A stretch of DNA of 64,000 nt from Paenibacillus bouchesdurhonensis (GTDB lineage Bacteria > Bacillota > Bacilli > Paenibacillales > Paenibacillaceae): contig NZ_LT732547.1 of the NCBI RefSeq assembly GCF_900155685.1, forward strand, positions 70,478 through 134,477. The letters are read 5' to 3'. The translations under genes and the position numbers were made by a program. How positions within the stretch are numbered: the first letter of the stretch is position 1; every line of letters begins with the position of its first letter. The notes under the pieces were generated by a model that made no database searches, was not told the DNA's origin, and saw only the letters and a list, made by a program, of their open reading frames with translations. Below, piece after piece: positions 46,304 to 55,492 of the stretch.

Positions 46304-47272
46304 GTGGCACATTCACCGCAATTGAATCGGCCCGAAGGAGAGCTTCGCCATTCTTCCAAAGAGCCTCAGGCCAGCCTTGGCTTCAGATTCAAACGTGCGC
46401 TCGTCATGCATCGCCATTCGTATATTTTAATTGCGCCCTATGCGATTTTATTTACCTTATTCACCGTACTGCCGGTGATCATGTCCATTCTGATCAGCTT
46501 TACACACTTTAATATGCTGGAGTTTCCGCGGTTCATCGGCTGGCAAAATTACACCCGCCTATTTCTGGAGGACGACATTTTCTTGATCGCCGTGAAAAAT
46601 ACGCTCCTATTGGCGACAATTACCGGGCCTGTCAGCTACATTGCTTGTTTTCTGTTCGCCTGGCTGATTAACGAGCTGTCTCCCAAGGTGCGGGCGTTTA
46701 TGACACTGGTGTTCTATGCGCCGTCTATTTCCGGGAACATCTTCTTCATATGGCAAATTATGTTCTCGGGTGATCGCTACGGAATCATTAATGGCTTGTT
46801 GATGAAATTAGGCGTTATCATCGAGCCTATTCTATGGCTGAAGACGGAAGCTTACATCATGCCGATTATTATCATCGTACAGTTGTGGCTGAGTCTTGGG
46901 ACAGGATTTCTTGCTTTTATCGCGGGTTTGCAAACGGTAGACAAGACTTTGTTCGAGGCGGGGGCCGTAGATGGCATCCGCAACCGCTGGCAGGAGCTGT
47001 GGTTCATTACCTTGCCTTCCATGCGCCCACAGTTGATGTTCGGTGCGGTCATTCAACTGACAACGGCTTTCGCTGTTTCGGACGTATCGATTCACCTGGC
47101 GGGATTCCCTAGCGTGAATTATGCCGGGGAGACCGTGGTTACCCACTTGATCGATTTCGGTACGATCCGGTTTGAGATGGGCTTTGCCTCGGCGATCGCA
47201 ACCGTCCTATTTATCATGATGCTTGGTACGAATCTGGGCGTGCAGAAATTGCTGCGGAAGGTGGGTGAATAG
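46304..47272 (+). CDS. Sugar ABC permease, MalF/UgpA-like
   Basis: 322 residues. N-terminal hydrophilic segment of about 40, then six membrane helices (ILIAPYAILFTLFTVLPVIM first) and the EAA loop EAGAVDGIRNRWQELWFITL. GTG 46304 follows GGGGGGAT and lies 13 bases after the fusion-protein gene. Pairs with the next permease. No ATPase gene nearby. Confidence 0.9.
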   Translation: MAHSPQLNRPEGELRHSSKEPQASLGFRFKRALVMHRHSYILIAPYAILFTLFTVLPVIMSILISFTHFNMLEFPRFIGWQNYTRLFLEDDIFLIAVKNTLLLATITGPVSYIACFLFAWLINELSPKVRAFMTLVFYAPSISGNIFFIWQIMFSGDRYGIINGLLMKLGVIIEPILWLKTEAYIMPIIIIVQLWLSLGTGFLAFIAGLQTVDKTLFEAGAVDGIRNRWQELWFITLPSMRPQLMFGAVIQLTTAFAVSDVSIHLAGFPSVNYAGETVVTHLIDFGTIRFEMGFASAIATVLFIMMLGTNLGVQKLLRKVGE

Positions 47273-47274
47273 AC

Positions 47275-48153
47275 ATGGAACTGCCAGTCAAGCTCAGGCT
47301 GCCGCAACGTAAGAGGCGGATTAACCGTTCTTGGGGCGGAAATATGGCGTTGTTCGGCTTCCTTGCCTTGGTAGGTGCATTTATGGCCCTGCCCTTGGTG
47401 TATGCCATTAATAATGCATTTAAGCCGCTTGATGAAATCTTTCTTTTTCCGCCAAGGCTATTTGTGCGGAATCCAACGATGGATAACTTCTCGGATCTCT
47501 TTCACTTACTGGGGGATTCATGGGTTCCGTTCAGCAGATATATTTTTAATACCGTGTTCGTGACTGGGATGGGGATCATCGGGCATGTGCTGCTGGCTTC
47601 GGCGGCTGCTTATCCGCTCGCCAAACATAAATTTCCCGGCAGAGGCCCCATGTTCCATATTGTCGTCTTATCGCTGATGTTTACGCCTGCGGTTACGGCA
47701 ATTCCCAACTATATGATCATGTCTTGGTTGGGGCTGGTTAACACGTATTGGGCGATTATTATCCCTGCCTTTGCCTATTCGCTCGGGCTGTATTTGATGA
47801 AGCAATTTATGGAGCAAATTCCCGATGCGCTGCTAGAGGCTGCCAAGATCGATGGAGCTAGCGAATACCGGATTTTCTGGTCGATTGTTATGCCTAATGT
47901 CAAGCCGGCTTGGATGACATTGATTATTCTGCTGTTTCAGATGTTGTGGGGAGCTGATACAAGCGGGTTCATCTACAGCGAGCAGCTGAAGTCGCTGAAT
48001 TATGCGGCAAATCAAATTGTGCTGGGCGGTATCGCCCGGGCCGGCGTGGGAGCTGCTGTGGCTTTATTGCTGATGAGCGTGCCGATCACGGTATTCGTTT
48101 TTTCGCAAAGCCAGATTCTTGAGACGATGGCTACGTCAGGAATGAAGGAGTAG
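47275..48153 (+). CDS. Sugar ABC permease, MalG/UgpE-like
   Basis: 292 residues, six membrane helices, EAA loop EAAKIDGASEYRIFWSIVMP. Starts two bases after the previous permease stop, so the two are translated together. Confidence 0.9.
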   Translation: MELPVKLRLPQRKRRINRSWGGNMALFGFLALVGAFMALPLVYAINNAFKPLDEIFLFPPRLFVRNPTMDNFSDLFHLLGDSWVPFSRYIFNTVFVTGMGIIGHVLLASAAAYPLAKHKFPGRGPMFHIVVLSLMFTPAVTAIPNYMIMSWLGLVNTYWAIIIPAFAYSLGLYLMKQFMEQIPDALLEAAKIDGASEYRIFWSIVMPNVKPAWMTLIILLFQMLWGADTSGFIYSEQLKSLNYAANQIVLGGIARAGVGAAVALLLMSVPITVFVFSQSQILETMATSGMKE

Positions 48154-48157
48154 GCGA

Positions 48158-49624
48158 ATGAAGTCTATACATGTAAAAATAACGACAATCGTGCTGCTGG
48201 CCACTGTTCTGCTTGGCATATCTGCGATCCCGGTGTCGGCGTATGCGCCTTATGATAGCTATAACTATAACTACTGGGAGGAGCCTACCCCTTCTCCTGC
48301 CGCTTATTTACCGGAGGACATCCTATCTGGCCGCAGTCTAGGTATTGGCGATTTCAAGGAGCCGAGCGATTTGTACGTCGATTCGTCCGGGGCCGTCTAC
48401 GTGCTGGATAGCGGAAATAATCGGCTTGTGATCCTCGACCATACAGGCGAAGTTTCCCGGGTGATTTCTTCCTTCCAGCATGATGGAGCGGAGGATCATT
48501 TCAACAAGCCCGAGGGATTGTATGTTACCGATGATGGATTTATCTATGTGGCCGATACGGAAAATAAACGGATAGTTGTCTTGTCGCCGCAAGGCGAGCT
48601 GAAGCAGATTATTCGTGATCCCGAGTCAGATCTATTCGCTTCGAACTTCACCTTTTATCCTACCAAGCTGGCCGTGGACAAAGCCGACCGGGTATATGTC
48701 GTTGCCCGGGGCGTCTATGAAGGGATCGTCCAATTTGACGATCAGGGCGGCTTTATTGGTTATATCGGCACCATCAAGGTGAACCCCAGCGCTGCGGATT
48801 ATATCTGGAAGCTGATTTCGACCCAAGCTCAGCGGGAGCAGATGGCCTTGTTTGTGCCCACCGAATTTTCGAATCTAGATATAGATAGCCAAGGCTTTCT
48901 ATATGCAACCAATATCGATGTCGACTCCAAGGAACCGATCAAGCGGCTCAGTCCGTCGGGGCATGATGTATTGAAGCGTTACGGGTACTTTGATGTGAAG
49001 GGCGATATTAACTTTTTTCGATTAGCAGGCGCAGGTATTGAAAGCGGGCCTTCCAAAATCGTGGATGTTAAGATCCGAGAGGGCGGCAAGTTCAGTATGA
49101 TTGATTCTTTGCGGGGACGGGTGTTCACCTATGATGCCGAGGGCAATTTACTATACATTTTTGGCGGAAAAGGAAGCCAGGTTGGAACATTCAAATCTGT
49201 GGCGGCGATTGAGGAATGGAAGGATCGGTTGTTGGTTCTGGATCGGGGAACTGGTCGAATCACGATATTCCGCCCTACTGAATTTGGGGCCAAGGTGAAC
49301 CAGGCTGTGGCGTTCCATGCGGCGGGTGAAGAACAGCAAGCTGTAGCGGTTTGGAAAGAGGTGCTGCGGCTTAACAGCAACTATGACACGGCGTATATCG
49401 GGATCGGCAAGGCTCTGCTGGTGAATAGGCAGAACAAGGAAGCGATGAATTTCTTCAAGCTGGGGATGGATCACCAGTACTACTCCGTAGCTTTCAAACG
49501 ATACCGGAAAGAGGTTATGCAAGGCTCCTTTAGCACGGTTATGACCATAGCTTTAGCACTAGCGGTAGCGGGGATAGGCTGGTCGATCTATCGAAAAAGA
49601 AAATCAAGGGGGATTCAAGCGTGA
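48158..49624 (+). CDS. Membrane-anchored NHL beta-propeller protein
   Basis: 488 residues: signal peptide (IVLLATVLLGISAIPVSAYA), a Tyr/Pro-rich stretch, an NHL-type propeller (about 60-375) with repeats such as PSDLYVDSSGAVYVLDSGNN and PEGLYVTDDGFIYVADTENK, a short TPR-like helical pair (about 385-445), and a C-terminal membrane helix (TVMTIALALAVAGIGWSIYR) with a basic tail. Expected at the outer face of the membrane. Placed between two permease pairs, it could organise transporter components or bind glycan; enzymatic residues were not identified. Confidence 0.8.
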   Translation: MKSIHVKITTIVLLATVLLGISAIPVSAYAPYDSYNYNYWEEPTPSPAAYLPEDILSGRSLGIGDFKEPSDLYVDSSGAVYVLDSGNNRLVILDHTGEVSRVISSFQHDGAEDHFNKPEGLYVTDDGFIYVADTENKRIVVLSPQGELKQIIRDPESDLFASNFTFYPTKLAVDKADRVYVVARGVYEGIVQFDDQGGFIGYIGTIKVNPSAADYIWKLISTQAQREQMALFVPTEFSNLDIDSQGFLYATNIDVDSKEPIKRLSPSGHDVLKRYGYFDVKGDINFFRLAGAGIESGPSKIVDVKIREGGKFSMIDSLRGRVFTYDAEGNLLYIFGGKGSQVGTFKSVAAIEEWKDRLLVLDRGTGRITIFRPTEFGAKVNQAVAFHAAGEEQQAVAVWKEVLRLNSNYDTAYIGIGKALLVNRQNKEAMNFFKLGMDHQYYSVAFKRYRKEVMQGSFSTVMTIALALAVAGIGWSIYRKRKSRGIQA

Positions 49625-50241
49625 AAAAGGAGGATTTCTCTTTTCCCCTGCATGTCATAGTGCATCCGTTTGACGGCTTCTGGGATATGAAATATGAGCA
49701 AAGAGGCAAGCTGAGAATGGTTGCCCTGATTCTGATCCTGGTCATCGGAGCGCTCATTTTTCAGAAGCAATATGCGGGATTCCTGGTCAACCGGATTGAT
49801 CCGCGGACGCTGAACAGCCTGGATGACGTCATCCAAATTCTGTTTGCGTTTTTCCTATGGAGCATTTCCAACTGGGCGGTATGTACTTTAATGGATGGGG
49901 AAGGTCGATTCAAGGATATTATGATGGCTACGGCCTATTCGTTGGTACCTCTCATTCTGATCTACTACCCGACTACATTCATTAGTAATTTCCTTACGCA
50001 GGAAGAGGCAGCTTTCTATTATTTACTGAACACGATGGCTTTGATATGGTGCGCGGGTCTGCTTATTGCGGGAACGATGACCGTGCATCAATTTACGATG
50101 GGCAAAACGCTGGTGACCATGCTGCTGACCCTCATTATGGCGGCCATTGTCATCTTCCTCATGCTGCTGCTGTACTCCTTGTTCCAGCAAATGATTGATT
50201 TTGTGTACAGCATTTATACCGAGTTGATCTTCCGGAAGTAG
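49621..50241 (+). CDS. Yip1-family integral membrane protein
   Basis: 206 residues with about five membrane helices, the N-terminal HPFDGFWDMKYE motif typical of bacterial Yip1/YIP1 proteins, and SNWAVCTLMDGEGRFKDIMM. GTG 49621 overlaps the NHL gene stop by four bases, with AGGGGG upstream. Function unknown; tight coupling suggests a shared complex with the NHL protein. Confidence 0.82.
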   Translation: MKKEDFSFPLHVIVHPFDGFWDMKYEQRGKLRMVALILILVIGALIFQKQYAGFLVNRIDPRTLNSLDDVIQILFAFFLWSISNWAVCTLMDGEGRFKDIMMATAYSLVPLILIYYPTTFISNFLTQEEAAFYYLLNTMALIWCAGLLIAGTMTVHQFTMGKTLVTMLLTLIMAAIVIFLMLLLYSLFQQMIDFVYSIYTELIFRK

Positions 50242-50256
50242 AAGGAGTGAGCCAGA

Positions 50257-52863
50257 ATGAAGAACAAGAAAGTGTTATGGAGCCTAGCCATGGCAATTCT
50301 GCTTGGCGTCGTGATCGTCGTCTTGACGCTGACGTATTCCGGAGCCCCTGTCTCTCCGGTGCTGGCGGAGGGTGCACAGGAGCAAGCTGAATTTGAAGAG
50401 GGGAGGGAACTCGTTTTCTTGCAGGACAGCGGGGCGCCTGTAGAAGGTATGAAGCTTGTCGCCCAACAAGGCGAATACTCTCTTTACTACAATCCTGAGA
50501 CCGCTGAGGTGGCGGTAAACGATACGGGGAGCGGTCACAGCTGGTATTCCAACCCGGTGGACGCTTCGGAGGATGCCTTGGCTTCGCCCTATGAGAAGGA
50601 GTCTCTGGCTTCCCAGTTCAGCCTGGAATTCCGGGACGAGAAAACCAATTTGCTCAAATTCCGCAGTTATCCGGATAGCGTACAGCGGGGGCAGTTTGCA
50701 GCCGAAGGGCTCAAAGATGGACTGAGGGTCATTTATACCTTGGGGGACAATTCCAAAGGAATTGATTTGCTCCCTAAATATATTTCGGCAGACCGCTTGG
50801 AGGAGGCCGTGCTGAGCAAGCTGGATGAGGCTACAGCCAAGTATGTCGCATTGCGGTATTACAAGGTGAAGGATCGTCCTGGCCTGCTGGAGAGGCTGGA
50901 TGATCAGGTAGGCAAGGAGCTGGTGCTCAAGAAGATGCTTACGGCTTTCGAGCAGGCCGGGTACGATGAGAGCCAACTGGCCATCGACAATGAAGCGAAC
51001 GGTGTAAGCGGAAGCTCCGTGACGGAGAAGCCGCAATTTGTCGTACCTCTGGAATACCGTTTAACTCCGGAGGGGTTGAAGGTCACTATCCCGATGAGCC
51101 AAGTAGAGGAAAATCCGAATTACCCGCTGCACAAAATTGAATTCATGGAATATTTCGGAGCGGCGGGAGCCGATGCCGAAGGATATATGTTTGTTCCTGA
51201 CGGATCGGGGGCACTTATCCATCTCAACAACGGCAAAATCAACGATGACCGGTATTCTCAGGAGCTCTATGGAGGCGATAAAAATCAGAGCAGCCGCAAT
51301 CGCCTTCAGGTGACGCAAAGCGCAAGGCTGCCTGTATTCGGGTTAAAAGAAGGAACACGCGCTTGGTATGCCATGATCACGGAGGGCGATGGGATTGCTA
51401 GTGTGAATGCCGACGTAGGCGGCAAGCTGAACAATTACAACCATGTCTATGCCAGCTTTGTGATTCGCAGTGAAGATGAGCTGTTCATGATGTCCGGGAA
51501 CAAATTAAGCGAAGTGCGCTTAACGACAAAACCGGGCTACAAGGGCGCAATTGGCGTCGAATATAGCTTTCTGCAGGGGGAGTCTGCCAATTATGCCGGT
51601 ATGGCCCGGAGTTATCAGCAGAAGCTCGTGAAGGACGGCCGGCTGGGTGCGGCTTCGCGGGAATCTTCTGGGTCAGTTGATGATGATGCGAATCCGAATC
51701 TTCCGTTTCATGTAGATGTTTTTGGGGCGATTACGAAGCAGACCGCATTTCTGGGTGTGCCCTACAACGCCATCACAGCTTTGACTACGCTGGAGGAAGC
51801 CGGTCAGATGGGCCAGGATATGCAGGAGGCAGGGATCTCTAATATTCAAATGCGTCTGGTTGGCTGGTCGAAGGGCGGAGTGAATCATAAACTAGCATCC
51901 GCCGCGACCCAGGGCAGAGTGGGAAGCAACAAGCAACTGGCGAATCTGTCCGCCTGGCTTGAGGAGCAAGGAGGCGCATTATATCCCGATGTTGCCTTCC
52001 AGCAGGTACATCATGACACGATGAATTTCTCTCCCTCTCAGGATGCCGCAAGATTTATAACCCGAGAGGTTTCCAGCCAGTCTCCCTATCGGAGCGATCT
52101 CAATCGGATGAGTCATAGCCTGTACGGGAGTTATTATTTGTTGTCTCCAGCCAAGCTGAGCCACTACGTTGATGATTTTATCAAGGGTTATCAAAAGTTA
52201 GGTGTTCCAGACGTATCCCTTCGTGATTTGGGCGATGTGTTATATGGGGATTATCGTGCGAGCCGTGTTGTCCATCGGCAGCAGGCTAAAGATGTTGTGG
52301 AAGCCGAGCTTGCCAAGCTGAATGAAAAGCAGGGGAAGATGCTGATCGTCGGCGGCAATGGATATGCGCTCGCTTATGCGGATTATGTCATTGATGCGCC
52401 GAATAGCTCCAGCCGCTTTAATATCGTGGATATAGAGGTGCCGTTCTATCAAATGGTGCTGCATGGATACGTCGGCTATGCCGGTGAAGCCGTGAATTTG
52501 TCGCCGGATCAAGATCTGGAGCGAGCGCTACTGAAGATGATTGAATATGGCGCTGCTCCCCATTTTGCCTTCACGAATTCCTCCTCCTCCGAGGTAAAGT
52601 TTACGAACTTTGATGCTCTGTACTCCACCTACTATATGGATTGGCTGCAGGAAGCTGCCGATTTGTATGCCAAGGCGAATACGGTGCTGGGGCCGCTGCA
52701 TAAGGTGCGAATGACGGATCACCGGCTGGTTCAAGAGGGGGTGTATGAGACTGTGTATGAGAATGGGGTTCGTACCTGGGTGAATTATACGGCTCAAGCC
52801 GTCTTGGTTGAAGGGCATAAGGTGGAGTCTATGGGCTATGCGATTGGAGGGGGAGCGCGGTGA
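50257..52863 (+). CDS. Large DUF5696 surface protein, possible TIM-barrel glycan-active protein
   Basis: 868 residues with an N-terminal signal/anchor (LWSLAMAILLGVVIVVLTLT). The N-terminal half is beta-rich (WYSNPVDASEDALASPYEKE, FQVPLEYRLTPEGLKVTIPM-like), and the C-terminal half alternates strands and helices (ALYPDVAFQQVHHDT, PDVSLRDLGDVLYGDY, MLIVGGNGYALAYADYVID), which resembles a TIM-barrel hydrolase of the GH101/GH13-like architecture. I assign DUF5696 from memory of similar Paenibacillus proteins; catalytic activity is inference. Overlaps the next permease by four bases. Confidence 0.75.
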   Translation: MKNKKVLWSLAMAILLGVVIVVLTLTYSGAPVSPVLAEGAQEQAEFEEGRELVFLQDSGAPVEGMKLVAQQGEYSLYYNPETAEVAVNDTGSGHSWYSNPVDASEDALASPYEKESLASQFSLEFRDEKTNLLKFRSYPDSVQRGQFAAEGLKDGLRVIYTLGDNSKGIDLLPKYISADRLEEAVLSKLDEATAKYVALRYYKVKDRPGLLERLDDQVGKELVLKKMLTAFEQAGYDESQLAIDNEANGVSGSSVTEKPQFVVPLEYRLTPEGLKVTIPMSQVEENPNYPLHKIEFMEYFGAAGADAEGYMFVPDGSGALIHLNNGKINDDRYSQELYGGDKNQSSRNRLQVTQSARLPVFGLKEGTRAWYAMITEGDGIASVNADVGGKLNNYNHVYASFVIRSEDELFMMSGNKLSEVRLTTKPGYKGAIGVEYSFLQGESANYAGMARSYQQKLVKDGRLGAASRESSGSVDDDANPNLPFHVDVFGAITKQTAFLGVPYNAITALTTLEEAGQMGQDMQEAGISNIQMRLVGWSKGGVNHKLASAATQGRVGSNKQLANLSAWLEEQGGALYPDVAFQQVHHDTMNFSPSQDAARFITREVSSQSPYRSDLNRMSHSLYGSYYLLSPAKLSHYVDDFIKGYQKLGVPDVSLRDLGDVLYGDYRASRVVHRQQAKDVVEAELAKLNEKQGKMLIVGGNGYALAYADYVIDAPNSSSRFNIVDIEVPFYQMVLHGYVGYAGEAVNLSPDQDLERALLKMIEYGAAPHFAFTNSSSSEVKFTNFDALYSTYYMDWLQEAADLYAKANTVLGPLHKVRMTDHRLVQEGVYETVYENGVRTWVNYTAQAVLVEGHKVESMGYAIGGGAR

Positions 52864-53759
52864 GGTTTCAGTGGACGTTGACTAGGCGGCGAGCACTGCT
52901 GGGCATTGCTTTTATCTCGCCGTGGCTGCTCGGCTTTGTGTTCTTGTTTCTCATCCCGTTGATCCAGTCCGTCTCATTCAGCTTTCACAAGTTGACCATT
53001 GTTGAAGGCGGTTATGAGCTGACGGCAGTGGGTTTGAATAATTTCAAGGATGCTCTGCTGGTGAATCCGACTTTTAATCGGATCCTGACGGAATCCGTGA
53101 TAGATATGATCATTAATGTGCCGCTAATTTTATTCTTCAGCTTGTTTACGGCTACGCTGTTGAATCAGAAGTTCCGGGGGAGGACGGCGGCGCGGGCGAT
53201 CTTCTTCCTTCCGGTGATTCTGGCTTCCAGTGCTATTACGGCAGCCGAAGCCTCGGGCCTGATTAATTTGATCGGAGATGCCAATGCCATCAATGAGTTG
53301 GGCGGCGCGGCCTCCAGTTTTAACGGTGACTACATGATTATGATGCTGCTTGATCTCGGGATTCCAGGCGTGTTCGTTGAATATCTGATGGAGGCCATTC
53401 TGCGCATTTACGATATTGTGAGCAGCTCTGGAGTTCAGATTATTATTTTCCTAGCGGCGCTGCAGAGCATACCGGGCTCTATGTACGAGGTTGCCAAAAT
53501 CGAGGGAGCCACGAGCTATGAGACGTTCTGGAAGATTACCTTTCCCATGGTCAGTCCGCTCATTCTTACTAATGTGATCTATACGATTATCGACTCGTTC
53601 TCGAACAGCACGATTACTAGGACTATATATACTACAGCCTTTCAGTCGCTTAATTTTGGACTTAGTGCCGCCATGGCCTGGTTATATACGCTGGTCATCG
53701 GCATCATCCTGATCGTGATCGGAGTGAGCGTATCGCGCCGGGTCTTCTACTATGATTAG
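52860..53759 (+). CDS. Second sugar ABC permease, MalF-like
   Basis: 299 residues, membrane helices beginning ALLGIAFISPWLLGFVFLFL, with an EAA-like loop YEVAKIEGATSYETFWKITF. Longer periplasmic loop (about 120-185) than usual. GTG 52860 overlaps the DUF5696 stop (GTGA). Forms a second permease pair with 53786. Confidence 0.88.
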   Translation: MRFQWTLTRRRALLGIAFISPWLLGFVFLFLIPLIQSVSFSFHKLTIVEGGYELTAVGLNNFKDALLVNPTFNRILTESVIDMIINVPLILFFSLFTATLLNQKFRGRTAARAIFFLPVILASSAITAAEASGLINLIGDANAINELGGAASSFNGDYMIMMLLDLGIPGVFVEYLMEAILRIYDIVSSSGVQIIIFLAALQSIPGSMYEVAKIEGATSYETFWKITFPMVSPLILTNVIYTIIDSFSNSTITRTIYTTAFQSLNFGLSAAMAWLYTLVIGIILIVIGVSVSRRVFYYD

Positions 53760-53785
53760 GACAAAGCTTAAGGGAGGTTAGCAGT

Positions 53786-54796
53786 ATGGAACTGCAAAAG
53801 GCGACCGCGCGCACCAAGCGTGCGTGGCTGGGCAATGGGGGACATCGGCTGAGAAGCAAAGCGCAGAACGCCCTGTGGACTTTGTTTCGGTACGGCATCA
53901 TATCGGGGATTTGCTTTGTCATTATTTATCCGATCATACGGAAGATAGCGGTAGCGATCATGGATAAGCAGGATATATACAACCCGACGATTTTCCTTAT
54001 TCCGCAAAATTTCACTTTGGATAATATCAAGACAGCGATGAAGGTGCTGAATTATTTCCCTACGCTCGGCAACACGCTTGTATTCGTGACGATCACGATG
54101 CTATTTACGACGATATCCTGCGCTTTGGCGGGATATGGGTTTGCCAGGTTTCACTTTCCAGGAAAAAACATTTTGTTCGGCCTGGCGATCCTAACGATTC
54201 TGATCCCTGCCAATACGTTGATGGTACCGATGTACCTGCACTTTCGCAGCTTCGATTTTCTTGGCATCATTCATTTGCTGACAGGCAATGAGGGGATTAA
54301 TCTCATCAATACGTATTGGCCTACCACGATTTCTGCTCTTACAGCCAATGGATTGAAGGCGGGGTTGTTCATCTACATTTTTCGCCAGTTTTTCCGGGGG
54401 CTTCCGAAGGAGATTGAAGAATCCGCTTTAATCGATGGAGCGGGGGGCTTTAAGACGTTTTTTCGTATTATGCTGCCGAATGCGGTACCGCCGCTTATTA
54501 CCGTGCTGCTGTTCTCCTTTGTGTGGCAATACAATGACTCGTTCTATACCTCGTTATATATGAGTGAAATGAATCTGATGCCGACGATGGTTGCCTCGAT
54601 CGCAGCCAATGCCAATACGGTTGCCCAATCCATGCTCCCGGGCGGGTATGACCCGAATGTGAAGATCGACCCCAACTATATTGCAATGATTGTCGATACC
54701 GGAATATTGTTAGTCATTGTTCCGCTGCTCGTGCTGTATTTGTTCGTTCAGCGATATTTCGTGGAGAGTGTGGAGCGAAGCGGTATAGTCGGATGA
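53786..54796 (+). CDS. Second sugar ABC permease, MalG-like
   Basis: 336 residues: about 45 hydrophilic N-terminal residues, six membrane helices, EAA loop EESALIDGAGGFKTFFRIML. Pairs with 52860. Again no ATPase follows. Confidence 0.88.
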   Translation: MELQKATARTKRAWLGNGGHRLRSKAQNALWTLFRYGIISGICFVIIYPIIRKIAVAIMDKQDIYNPTIFLIPQNFTLDNIKTAMKVLNYFPTLGNTLVFVTITMLFTTISCALAGYGFARFHFPGKNILFGLAILTILIPANTLMVPMYLHFRSFDFLGIIHLLTGNEGINLINTYWPTTISALTANGLKAGLFIYIFRQFFRGLPKEIEESALIDGAGGFKTFFRIMLPNAVPPLITVLLFSFVWQYNDSFYTSLYMSEMNLMPTMVASIAANANTVAQSMLPGGYDPNVKIDPNYIAMIVDTGILLVIVPLLVLYLFVQRYFVESVERSGIVG

Positions 54797-54845
54797 GATG
54801 GGAGAAGGAAACGGTGCTATCGGATAGGACTGAGAAGGAAGCGGG

Positions 54846-55067
54846 GTGTCGCTAATGCTAAGAAGAATGACGGCACGCCGGCGCAAATTCATGATCGGCC
54901 TTGGAATTGGCCTAGGCGGCATGCTCATGGTTGTTGGAATGATTATGGGCGCGTTAGTGATGTTGGGAAATATGGGGGAGGATGGCCATCTAATACTGCA
55001 AGTTCCGGCTGATTATAAACATCAGGACATTGCCTTTGTGCTGACGAAACTTCTGAAGGAAGGGTAA
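54846..55067 (+). CDS. Small membrane protein (73 residues), unknown
   Basis: Basic N-terminus (RRMTARRRKF), a Gly/Met-rich membrane helix (MIGLGIGLGGMLMVVGMIMG) and a short outer tail (EDGHLILQVPADYKHQDIAF). GTG 54846 follows AAGGAAG; ATG 54855 is also possible. Last gene of the carbohydrate operon, 50 bases after the final permease. Function unknown. Confidence 0.6.
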   Translation: MSLMLRRMTARRRKFMIGLGIGLGGMLMVVGMIMGALVMLGNMGEDGHLILQVPADYKHQDIAFVLTKLLKEG

Positions 55068-55068
55068 G

Positions 55069-55360
55069 GGAATCAGAGAATATGGAATCATTGAAGAGGT
55101 CGAGTCTACGGCTAGTTTGCTGGAGCCGCTAACCCCTGATCATTGGGGGCAGCAGAGCTCCTGTCCTTGGTGTCGATCCAGACGCGGGGCCCTTGGATAT
55201 CGAGGAGCGTGAGCGCCCTGAATGGCTGGGAATGACGGGTGGTACCGACTTAGCTGTCTTGCTTGGCAATTGTGCGACGACCTTCTTCATATCGGGCTGG
55301 AAGTCGTTCACGGGGATCGACCCGGGTGTGCAGGCACGAATTTTTGGCTCGGCCCAGTAG
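55069..55360 (+). pseudogene. Unidentified decayed coding remnant
   Basis: One frame reads EYGIIEEVESTASLLEPLTP from 55069 and the next frame reads, from 55133 to the stop at 55360, IIGGSRAPVLGVDPDAGPLD, then MTGGTDLAVLLGNCATTFFI and GWKSFTGIDPGVQARIFG. The protein-like composition shifts frame near 55135, and no start or RBS is seen. It looks like the frameshifted end of a former gene. The family was not recognised. Confidence 0.35.
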
Positions 55361-55389
55361 GCATAATTCAATAATCATATAAAAAGCGG

Positions 55390-55450
55390 AAAAAAGCTCC
55401 CCTCTCCGCAGCAGATTTTTACATTCATCTGTTGGCAATAAGGGGAGCAT
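55390..55450 (-). terminator. Intrinsic terminator after the DsbA-like gene
   Basis: On the minus strand GCTCCCCTT and AGGGGAGC pair across a 35-base loop and are followed by TTTTTT. It lies 43 bases after the stop codon. Confidence 0.65.
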
Positions 55451-55492
55451 TTCGTTTTGTAGGAAACCTGTTATTCTTGCTATGGCACAATA

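Noticed and set aside
45205-46359. 384-codon antisense frame opposite the SBP fusion gene
   Set aside because: Arg/His/Pro-rich translation without domains, fully inside a well-supported gene.
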